Source: Allolobophora icterica
Lineage: Eukaryota > Annelida > Clitellata > Crassiclitellata > Lumbricidae
NCBI GenBank assembly: GCA_963556255.1
Contig: OY744615.1
Coordinates: 7,417,858 to 7,481,857, forward strand
Direction of reading: 5' to 3'
Length of the DNA stretch: 64,000 nucleotides
Shown: positions 34,247 to 46,200 of the stretch, piece after piece
Position numbering within the stretch: position 1 is the first letter of the stretch
Layout of the letters: each line of letters opens with the position of its first letter
Notes under the pieces: model-generated
Told to the model about the DNA's origin: nothing
Databases searched by the model: none
What the model saw: the letters and a program-made list of their open reading frames with translations, nothing else
Translations under genes and position numbers: made by a program

Positions 34247-37200
34247 CTGGTCCCTTCAGACCCTGAAACAAACAAAGTAAGGGCGAGCTACTGATACAGT
34301 TTTCTGACATACAGGACCCATAAAACGATCATTCTTGCCTACATTAAACAACCAATATCTCCCCATATCTCTCCTGGAGGCCTACCATTTTCGGGTGGGG
34401 TCTCTTGGCTGATCATCGATGCAGAACTGTTATGCGTGTCACGTGTCATTTCGTGCATTCCGTGTTCATACTACCAAGGATAGCAACTGACCACCAATGT
34501 TTCTCCGACCTTTGAACTCCTTTCCATCACGAAGAGCCTCAAAACACTAGTTATCACTGGCTTTTAAACAAATGGATCTTTGAATGTATTTACGTGACAA
34601 AATCAGAATACAACAGAACTCTATAATTGGCTGAAAATCTGTAAAATTACCGGCAATTGCATTGCACCAAAAAATGAAAACGAAGAAGAAGATGATAAAA
34701 ATAATAGGTCTATAAAAATGTCGGACGATAGCTTTCATGTCACGCATACTTTAATTTCTTGTAGCGATACGTAATTCTTGTCATCAAAGTGTTCCTGGTT
34801 GTCGTTCTCGTCCGACCATCCGCATACGTTTATCCTCATAAGAAAACGTTCCTCCACCTTCGCCTCCAGGTCTTTGTCCCCTGTTTTATAAGCAAAGCTA
34901 AAGTAGCGGCGAAGCTTCGCAATAATTAGGGAAATAGACCGTAGGAAAATAACTTTTAGACAGCAACTACTTGCTAGCTAGTGGACCTCGGTAAATTGTC
35001 ATACGAGACTTAGATTAGGCAACACCAGACCATTTTGGATTAATGAGAGTCGATAAGAATAAATTCGGTTGAACTTTATTAGTAGAATAGAAACTCGAGA
35101 TTCCTCTTTGATACGGTACCCCTTTGCTATATTAGGGTAAGTTAATATGGATAGGAGGCAGGAATAACTATTTCTTCTTTTCTTCAACTTCATCATCACC
35201 ACCTTTTCTTCTTCTTCTCGACTGAATTTAGACTGAAATGGATTAGGCTGTGTTAAATTACATTGGAGATTATACTTGTTTATACTGAACAATTAAAATA
35301 ATAGTAGATAAGAATAGTTTGTATTTACTCATAATGAAGGATGCTATTATACCGACGACTCCTGTGACAATGGCTCCAATTGTTAAGAACCACAAATACG
35401 AAATGGCATAGAAATTCTCCAGACCTCGAAATTGAGTCTGTGGAAAGAACAAAACGGATAATTTAAGAAGGTGTTTTATATGAAGCAATGCAATTTAAGC
35501 GCATTGCAAAGCACTGTGGTGGTTTCGCTTCCAGTGTAGACCGTGCTCACTGCTTGCCATATGACTTCCAGCCATTGTGATTCTCCTTACAGATTTTATC
35601 ATAGTTATAGTTACAGTAATAGTTAATGGTTTTTCATTGTAGTTATAGTTACAGTTATAGTTAGTATTATTTTTTAGTTATGGTTATAGTTATAGTTAGG
35701 CCTACTGGACTTTTATTTTAGTTAATTTTAGTTAGTACGTGGGCCTAATTACAAGTGACCCAAATGGCGCTCCTCCTGGTCCATATATGGGGTCATCGAT
35801 TAATAATGTCATCAAATTTTAGTCAGTTTTTGATCTCCTCTCCTTGTCATCAACTGTCAAACATTCAAGGACCCCCTAACAAAATTACGTCAAAGAAAAT
35901 TACCACACCCTCAGAAATTTCTATGACTGACATGCCAAAAACTGAAATTTATTATTAATCACTACCTGTCACAGATATTTAATGGATTTTTTCCATTAAA
36001 AAATACAATCTCGTTTTCTTTTAAATGTGTATTCAATTTGATTTTTATTATGAACATTTCTAATTTGAACATGATAACTTTTTTATAGTAGGCCCTATTC
36101 CTTTTAACATAGAAAATTAAAATCAAAACAAGTTTCTCACTCTCATATTAACAATCGAAAGAAAAAAATTATCTTTCCATCAAAAGGAAACTTGAAATAT
36201 TAGATTTTCGAAAGGAAACCGAAATATTCGGAAGGAGTATATGCAGCACTATTTCTCATTTTATCTCGGAACAATAAACAGGATAGTTTAAAACGAATGA
36301 AATATTGCGTTTGATTAAATTCGCCATTTTTATCGATATTGCACTTTTTATTTCATTAACGAAAATAGCGATGAATTTTTGTTAGTGTTATTTTCGTTAT
36401 AGTTATAGTTATAGTTAATGATATTTTTTAGTTAGTTATAGTTATCGTTAACGAAATAATTTTTGGTTCGTTAACGAACATTTTCGTTATCGTTAACGTT
36501 AACGAGAATCACACTGCTTCCAGCTTCTTACAGAAACTCAGTTGTAATGCGTTCTAATGTAATACAAGGAACTTTAATGTCATACAATGTAATATAACGA
36601 AATGTCTGAATTTTCGTTCACATGGCTTACCACTTGGATTCCAGATTCTGTCGGGACCTCAGTTGTTTGATTCCAGATGTCTTTGACTCCGATTCCATCA
36701 ACGATCTCGAAGGACGTGTAGTTGGTGTAGTTAAATGAGGGAGGGAAGAGAGTGAAATTACCGTTTCCAATGGAACATTGTTCCACGGACACAGGCGGCA
36801 GAGGAGGATGCTTGTGGCGCACCGTCAGAGATCCGATGCTCAACCACAGGCTAACCAGTACACCCACTATGCCCCCTAATAGCGTGCCCTTTAAACAAAA
36901 AAGTCTCCTATCTTATTCACTTGCATGTAACAGTGCAATGATCAATCGTATTACTTTTGTTGTAAATGTCAGTCATAGTCAGCAACAATTTCTCATCATC
37001 GTCTAACCTATTCCTATCTAATAACTTTAATTTAGCCAAAGACTTCAATCGATTATCACTTATCGTATAATTGGTGGAGAAGCTCTGTCGAAGTATTATA
37101 AATGTAGTTTAGAGAAAGCAATTCTTTAAGGATAAACGATGACCGTGGACACAACGTAGTGTTGGGCAATGCTATTTTTGAACCCGATAAATAACTATGC

Positions 37201-40200
37201 TGTCTGGAACGTTGTGATTGGAATGGGATTCGCTTGGACAAATGTTTACATTCTCACACAGGCAGACGTTCAAAGATTACAAAGTCAGATTTCAAATCTG
37301 AGTAGGCCTATTTATCGCATGTACATTATCGCAATCATCGTCACTTTCGCTAGAGATCACGATCATTGTCAAAAGATGAAAAATATAGACCTTCCAGTTG
37401 GCGTGTCGAGAGACTGCGCCAAGGACGAAGAACCCCAGTACTGGACCGTTGACAGAGCCAAGCATGACCATTATCAACTTAAATAAGACAAACAAATATT
37501 ATCAACAGCATTAATAATAAGCATTAATGCTAACACTCTCTCCTATTGACACTAATTTATTCTTCATCTGCGCATCACCTACTTGTCTGTCTTCTTTACT
37601 TCTCTGCTTCTACGTATAAGTAGCTTAATTAAATGCATGGCCTGGCGCTCACTTCATGAGAACACAGTCCGAATATTTTTCAATTGTTTTTTTTCCAATT
37701 CACATGCAATATTTCTAATAAGAGCTCTCTTAAAATGTACATTCAGCACTCTTCAAACACTTAAAACAAATTCTATAAGCAAATCCCTTCGCATGCGAGA
37801 ACTTTCGCCTCATACACATCTGCACAAACAAGTAATTATATATGCAAATGCGGCCGACGGCTCACAATTGCTTAACTCACTGCCAGGCGCAAATCTTATC
37901 TTATGTCATTATTTATAAACCGCCGCTCACATTATAGACTATGCCGGGGCGCCCCCAGCGTGAGAGCCCCTAGGGAAAAGAAAAGTCTGTAGGCAGCGGT
38001 GAGAGGAGGGCGAGATCCCAAACAATATCTTGCTACGGAGAGAGGGGGCTGGTCATTCCATAAGGAAGGGCCAATGATGGCAAAAGCACGATGGTGAGCC
38101 ATCGAAGTCCTATGCCGAGGGACAAGGAGATCAATGCGGTCCGCAGACCGAAGAAGGCGGGAAGATAGGGCAGAGAGAGGTTTACTCATTAGGTCACAGA
38201 GGTACTTAGAAGCTAAGGGCAGAGAGAGGTTTACTCATTAGGTCACAGAGGTACTTAGAAGCTAAGGGCAGAGAGAGGTTGACTCATTAGGTCACAGAGG
38301 TACTTAGGAGCTAAGGGCAGAGAGAGGTTTACTCATTAGGTCACAGAGGTACTTAGAAGCTAAGGGCAGAGAGAGGTTTACTCATTAGGTCACAGAGGCA
38401 CTTATAAGCCAAGGGCAGAGAGGTTTACTCATTAGGTCACAGAGGTACTTAGAAGCTAAGGGCAGAGAGAGGTTTACTCATTAGGTCACAGAGGTACTTA
38501 GAAGCTAAGGGCAGAGAGAGGTTTACTCATTAGGTCACAGAGGTACTTAGAAGCTAAGGGCAGAGAGAGGTTTACTCATTAGGTCACAGAGGCACTTATA
38601 AGCCAAGGGCAGAGAGGTTTACTCATTAGGTCACAGAGGTACTTAGAAGCTAAGGGCAGAGAGAGGTTTACTCATTAGGTCACAGAGGTACTTAGAAGCT
38701 AAGGGCAGAGAGAGGTTTACTCATTAGGTCACAGAGGTACTTAGAAGCTAAGGGCAGAGAGAGGTTTACTCATTAGGTCACAGAGGTACTTAGAAGCTAA
38801 GGGCAGAGAGAGGTTTACTCATTAGGTCACAGAGGTACTTAGAAGCTAAGGGCAGAGAGAGGTTTACTCATTAGGTCACAGAGGTACTTAGAAGCTAAGG
38901 GCAGAGAGAGATTTAGGTCACAGAGGTACTTAGGAGCTTTTCCCTGTCGAGTCCTAGAAACCAGGAGGAGGACCTTGTATTGTATGCGGGAAGCAACAGG
39001 AAGACAGTGTACATCAGTCATCAAGGTAGTTATGTGGGAAAAGCGATGGAAACGGGCAATGAGCATCGCAGTCGCGTTCAGAGCAAATATGTACCTATAT
39101 AAAGGATGTCATCTTCGTCTCTTATCTTCGGAATCTTGGTATTACTTTTGGTCCACACCTCTCCTTTTTTTAGCCATCTTCTCGACCTTAAAACTGTCTC
39201 CACCATTGCTACCTCCATTCTTCATTCAAGGCTCGATTTACTTCAATTCCCTCTTCCTCGACCTTGAATCCACCCAAATCAAGCGTCTGCAGTTTATCCC
39301 AAACTCATTAGTCAGAGTTGTCACTAGAACGTCCAAACATCAACACATCGCTCCCATCCTCAAATTACTCCATTGATTAAAATCCCAGAGCGAATCCACT
39401 TCAAACTCCTATCACTATCCTAAAACTCTCTACAGTATTCCCAGGTCAAGCATCTCGGTGATATCTTCACCATCCAGGCAACCCGCTCCACCCGATCCTT
39501 CTCCTAACTCAGTCTCTCTCGACCTCCGGTTACTACTTATCTCAAGTTCTCCAACCGAGCAATATCCATCACAGCACCACACCTCAGGAACTATCTCCCC
39601 TCTGAGTGTCGCAGGTTCTCAGTTCCTATATCATCTTTGGAATCCGTCCTTCATCCTCTTCCTCCTGACGTTCCTCTCTCTATCACCACCCTCCCTGGGC
39701 TATGCACTCAAAAGTTAAGTCTCACCTTAACAAGAACTCCTACTCTGACTCATCTGATCATCCGCCTTCCAATCCTTCTTCCCCTAAACGACACCCGCCT
39801 CAACAGCTGCTCTGCCTCCTCTCTTGATCTGCTCCCTGGTAGCCGGACTCGGACTTCCTCTGGACTACTCTTTGGAAACCTTTCTGATTTGACGCGGCGC
39901 TCATGAATAGGCTGGTGCCCTGCACTTGGTCCTCGAGTGGTGCTTTAGAAATATCGAGATTATGATTACTGTTAGTAATCGTAGTAGTGGTAGTTGTAGT
40001 AGTAATAGTTGCAGTAGCAGTAGTAGTAATAGTGGCAGTCATTTTACGTGATTTGAATATTCTGCAAATTTGTTTCTAAAATCTCATGGATCATATATGT
40101 AATAATAGTAATAAGTTATCATTATTACTATTATTATTATGCTTTTTCCGAAGGTACGTGTAGTCCCTGAAGATTATGATCTTAGGAATGGCATTTATTA

Positions 40201-43200
40201 TCATCATTATTTTTATTATTATTATGAATACCATTATCATTCTTGTTATTGTAATTACTATTATTATTATTCTAATAATTATTATGCTAAGAAAATAACG
40301 TTCATAGTGTTACGTTTTCCTGAGGTTCTGTAGCTTCTTACCACGATGCCTAACCCCGCTACTGTAGTCCGTGAGTGTTGGGCTCCACTTTTTGGCAAGA
40401 GACTCAAAATGAAACAGTTTAATAATCTTTATTCTCGAACTAAATTACAATTAGAAATGTCTGTCCGACGGATAAGAATTACAACCGTAATTCACTTCGC
40501 AAACTGTCCCTAGTACTGTACTTCGTACTGTTTTTCGAGTTCTTCTGAGTGATAACCTCTCATTCTTTATCTTCTTACTACTTTCTTCTCCTTCCTCTAC
40601 AGACCTGTTCTGTCCTTATATAATGAAACAAGAGTCATGAGCGAGGCAGGTGAGTCCAAGCAGAGTCGAGGTGAGGCAGAGGCGAGTCGTACGCAGAGTT
40701 GGCGAGTCGGAGGGGAGGCAGAGACGGCGAGGCAGAGGCGAGTCGGCGAGGCGGAGGCGAGGCAGAGACGGCGAGGCAGACGCGAGTCAGAGACGAGTCG
40801 GCGAGGCGGAGGCGAGGCAGAGACGAGACAGAGACGAGTCGGCGAGTCGAAGGCGAGGGAGAATGGAGTCGGCGAGTCGAAGGCGAGGCAGAGGCGACAA
40901 GGCAGAGGAGAGTCGGCGAGGCGGAGGCGAAGCAGAGATGGCGAGGCAAACTGATGGATGTCGTGTAGCGACCGCTACAATACTTTCAGATATTCATTTT
41001 GTTTCCGATAAATGGATAAATGTTCCCGTCGGTAATAAGAAATATTCTGACAGCTCTTAGGAGAGATGTGACAAGTAGGCCTAATCTACGACAGACTTAC
41101 CTGAGAGATGGGCCCTGGGACAGAACCCGCAAGGAAAGCCACTCCAATGGATAAGGCTCCAAACAGTACAACTGGAAAACAAGGACACAGTGAATTGTTA
41201 ACCATGCAACAGTTGGGTCAAATACTAAGTATTAAGTTACCAAAGAAAGTTCCAAATATCCGTCAAAAATAGCGAGTGTACCATAAAAAGTAGTGATAAT
41301 CGCAGAAAATGTATTTAGCATATAAAAAAACTTAATAATAATGGAATCAAGCTACTGCATTGACATAACCCTTCTTCTAAAGTTCAAAATTGCACCGAGC
41401 ATCTATGTTCTACAGGCTCTGTTCAGAGGATCGAACCAGTACTCCCCACATTATAAGGAAATCGCCCTAACAAATGGGGCACAGAGAAACGACTATAGCG
41501 AAACAAGTACCGAATGGTTACCTAAGATTCTGTTGATGAAAGCCTTCTTTATTTCTGGCAGGTGGTTTAGTTTCCATTTGAGAATGTCCTCCCAACAGTT
41601 TGCGGCTGAACCACTTAGCAACGAAGACACGGTACTTCATGATGCACACATAAATCAGGCAAATAGAACATTGTAAGGCAATCATAGTAATCATAGTCTC
41701 AAAATTTCTGACGTTTCACTCAAAAGCTAAGCGAATGACTCCTGCTAATTCATGAGCGCAGTGTGATTTTGCCTACTAGAGAAATTATCCAGAGATACCA
41801 AGTGGAAATCCAAGTCCGGTTTTCATATGGTATGACGAGGTAGGAACGAGAAGATAAGAGGAGGTAAGAGAAGCAAAGGGAAGTAAGAGAAAGAAAGTTG
41901 TCCGTGAGGTGAGATCGTCAGGCAAAGCAAGATAAGAGTATTATTGTTCAGAAGTAGCTTGTCCTCGGAAAGTGTAAAAGTGACAGAAGAAGCAATGAAC
42001 TACTTAATACTACTTATTATTATTATTTTTGTTATTATTATTATTATTATTATTATTTTTTTTTATGCCCCAAGGTACATATGATCCCTCGGGGACTTAG
42101 ATATTAGGCTATTTATTGTTATTTCTGGAAAATCAGGCCTCGTCCTCCGCTAAGTCGTTAAACGTGCCACGAAAAGCGATGGCATTATAGCGCTGAATAC
42201 AGATGGAAAGGCGCTGGAAGAGGAACGTAACCTCTCGCGGCTCCCCAGAGATGACCGAGAGTCGCCTACCAACCTCTCGAAGGAAACTCGTCCCGGCGGC
42301 GTTAACTGGCCCCCGTGTCTCGAAGGCAATGGGCAAGAACAGGTGGGACGGGGGCAGCCCCGAATACTTCTCAGACTTGCGCATGGCAGCCTGCTCCGCC
42401 GCGGCTCCTCCAGCATTGGCTGTGTGGGTGATATACGATGCGGCGCAGGTGTGAATCACCGTGGCGTCCCAGGCCAGGTATTTACCCGACGCCCACGGGA
42501 TCATTGTGGCCCCATCGGGTCTCTTGCCATCTGTACGGAACAAGCCTGACGGCTCCTTCGTACTCGGGACATCAGCCTTTCGAAGGGCTCGCCAGACTAT
42601 GTCGTTGATGTCATGATGGCGAAGAGCTCGCCCGAACGCCAATCGACAGGCAAGGCCGTGTTGGCCGTCCTGGCCCACCAAGTCTCCGCAGCCACATCGG
42701 TGGGGGCCACAGAGATCGAGACCTAGCCGGAGGCCGACTGCGACCCGTACAGCCTCGTTACTTAAGCACAGGCCGCATGATGGAATCGGCAGAACGGACA
42801 GCCAGTCCCCGGAATGTGGAAATCCCACCGCCAGCAATCGCGCCCGGTCCATCGGTGTGTCTGCACCCGCCCAAACCGCCGATCTGTCCACTTCGACCAT
42901 CGGTCCGTCCCAGATCGCCTGTTTTGTTGGCATTGGGTCGACACAAGATGGAAGTGTCTCCCTGCGGACAATCAGCAGCTCCTCCATGTGAGAATCAGCT
43001 CCTACCAGACATCTGTCTAGAATGGCGGACTGGAGTGCGAGGGCTGACGCAGCTGAAGCCAAAAAGGCGGAAGAAGCCAGCGATTCAACCCTCCTCAAAC
43101 CAAGACCGCCGAATTATTATTCATCGTATTATTATTACTATTTTTATTATTTTTCTTTATTGAAAAACCAAAAAGCGAACTTCATCTTGGTGGATGTCTA

Positions 43201-46200
43201 GGATTGGCCTGAGATGGCGAGTTATGCCCTGGTGTGGACTTAATATTGTTTATAAGCACTGGCGGTCCATTGAAAGCACACTAGTAATTATTCAAAATAT
43301 ACTAGTCTTTTCCCGACTAAGCGGAATAACAATGTAAAAACTTACGAAAAATAGTCTATATGCAGTATTACAATGTTCAAAGATATCACATAGCTTTCTC
43401 TTTGGCCTTAAAGTGTTCCAAGTGATAACTCTTCTATACGTCTGGCCTAAAGCGTTCAATTTTCTAACATGTCTTTAAATCTATCGTTAGGGCATTAAAG
43501 CGATGGCTGCTCCCACACCAGGCCGTCCAATAACTCTCCAGATGACTCATCACAACCAGCATATCGACATGATGGCAGTTTCCGTCCGTTGCGTAGTTTC
43601 CCAACTGCGTTATCGGTTGACGCCCGAGACTCCGTTCCGTCACCAGAACGTCAATGAACACAGACCATCGCCATCTCAGGTCAACACAGACCTCCCTGTC
43701 GGTCCATAAGCATTCGTTGGCGCTGACAGTGTCGACCTCAGTTCCGCTTCGACCATACGTCCGTCCGTTTAAAACGCCTGAGACTAGAGCCCTGCGCCGG
43801 CCGCGCCGCCGCCGCCGACATTTCGTGGGCGCCGCCGCCGCCGATTTTTGTTTGTCGGCGCGCCGCCGCCGCCGCCGCCGCCGCCCCCGCCCCCGCTGCC
43901 GCCGACAATCTGTCGGCGCGCCGCCGATGTCAGTTTGATTTGCTTAATTATTGTTGTTGCATTTTTCATGTTTTGCATGATATTGCAAAGATAAGCAAAC
44001 TATTCTCAGAAATGGCACTTTGATTGGTAGGAACTCGTGTGTTAATGAAGAAGTTATGGAAGCTGTTCAACGTGAAGGCAACGAATGAGGGAATACTCTG
44101 TGTGATCCATGGCACCACTAGGTCTTCATGGGTCCCTGCACGGTACGGGTTGCCCCAAGGCTCCGTCCTAGGACCTATTTTATACATCATCTACACCTCT
44201 GGTCTTTCGACGCTTCTGGCTGCACATGCAGTTCTGAGTCAGCAATATGCTGATGACGTCCAAGCATACATGCATTGCCTCTCTACCAATGCCATTCCAA
44301 CAGTCCGGGTTATGAGTGGGACTTTAGATGCCATGGAAGCGTGGATGTCGTCAAATCGACTACGCTTGAACCCGTCCAAAAGCAAATTTATTTGGCTAGG
44401 CACGCGACAGCAACTCGCTAAACTTGACCTCACTGCTCTTGCAATTGAATTCCCCAACTATACCTTCTCAACTCTTGTCCGTGATCTTGGTGTTTGGCTC
44501 GACCAGGAGCTTACTTTTGCTCCACAAAAACACCGTCTTACTAGGGACTGCTACTACCAGCTGCGCCAGCTTCGCACTGTTACTCGTTCGGTAACGCCCA
44601 GTGCCACTGCTACACTGTTTCACTCCTTCGTCACAGCGCGCCTTGATTACTGCTCATCGCTTTATTTTTGGTCTTCCATATAGTCGCATAGTGTGTTTAC
44701 AGCGAGTTCTGCGCTCTGCAGCCCGTCTCATTGGGCATATTCCTAAACATGGCCAAGTCTCTAGATATATGCTGGAGGTCCTTCACTGGCTTCCTATGCG
44801 CTTACGCATAGAATATAGGATCGCTGCCTTAGTATGGCGATGTTGTCAGGGCCCTGCCCCTGCTTACCTTCGAGAGCTTTGCTGCACAGTTTCAGGTGTC
44901 CAAGGCCGACGTTCCCTTCGCTCAGCGGAAAAAGGGGTACTTTTAGTTCCATTGCTCGTTCCACGACTATGCAAAGTCGAGCTTTTTCAGTGTAGCTCTA
45001 AGGGTAGTCTGGAATAGACTACCCTTAGAGCTCCGCATGTGCCCTGGGGTCACCCCTGGCATATATCTTGCAAAACTTAAAACTGTCTTACATGAACGTG
45101 CTGGTGTCGGGAGCGCCTCTGAGTAGTTTCCTTGAAGAGGCGCTATATAAATCTTCGAATGAATGAATGAATGAATGAATGAATGAATAAAGCTGATTAC
45201 AATGTTTGTGGTCTTTATCTTGATACCAAGAATGCATTGTATTCCTGACTAAATCCGTTTTCTTTATACTTTGATGATCAGTTGATCACGTCTTTGTGCC
45301 ATGATACACACAGTCATTTAAAGCGATATCTTGTTACAAGTAACCATTGTTTTGATACACCTGTTCCTGTTGCCATTTCCTTAATACCTTGACAACAAAA
45401 GCAATATGCAATGCATGTCTTTGTATGTGTACTACAGTATTCACTCATTCGTTGCCTTCATGTTGAACAGCTTCCATAACTTATTGATTGTAGTCTTTGA
45501 TGTCTGTGGTCTTATTACAATGTTGTAAATTTTTGACTTAATGTTGTAAAGTAGAGGAGTTTATGAGTGCTATAATTAATATCAAGATATGCCATTTAAG
45601 TAATAATCCTGCAGAAGGGAAGGTATAATTGATTAATACTTTTGGCTGGAATCTATTCAGGTAAACATCAGTTGACACAGGTTTTGACTTAGTACGTATA
45701 GCATCAAGAACGGTCTTTTTCAGTTTAGTCTGATACAAACACTGGTCTGTATGTGGAAACTTTAAATGGCGTGACACCAATTCAAACGGGCAGCAGACCA
45801 CCTGGTAAATTCATTGAAAAATTAACAGGAGTGAGGCCACTCGGCCAGTGTATTACCAGAGGAAAACGTATATATTTACATTTCACTTCGTGGCTTCAGC
45901 AGCCTCTCTTACTGGGAGGATGCTGTTATTCAGCATCTGCCATGTGACTTGCTGTGTAGGCCTACACTGTATCAGTGCATATGCAAGTGTATTCACACAA
46001 TATGCAAATGCATATTGCTTCACCTGAATACAATTTGCCAATACCTATACAGACGTGGAGTGTAATTCAGGATGTTCATATTTCTAAGGCAAATGTCTGA
46101 AGGTGTCTTCTCTTTCAGTCCCTTTATATGTAGCTGAGCTTCAGTGTGATGGAGTGGCTTTAGAAAACTTGGCCCTTTGACTGGTCACAGGACCAACGGC

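Noticed and set aside
38160..38935. Possible CRISPR array (regular 49-bp repeats)
   Set aside because: Contiguous tandem copies with no unique spacers, in eukaryotic LINE sequence.
40635..41060. Arg/Ser/Glu frames on both strands
   Set aside because: Purine-rich minisatellite; several overlapping frames are equally open, which is not expected of a gene.
44985..45040. Short inverted repeat AGCTCTAAGGGTAGTCT/AGACTACCCTTAGAGCT
   Set aside because: It falls in LINE coding sequence that still reads VWNRLPLELR, a conserved LINE block, so the palindrome is probably coincidental.
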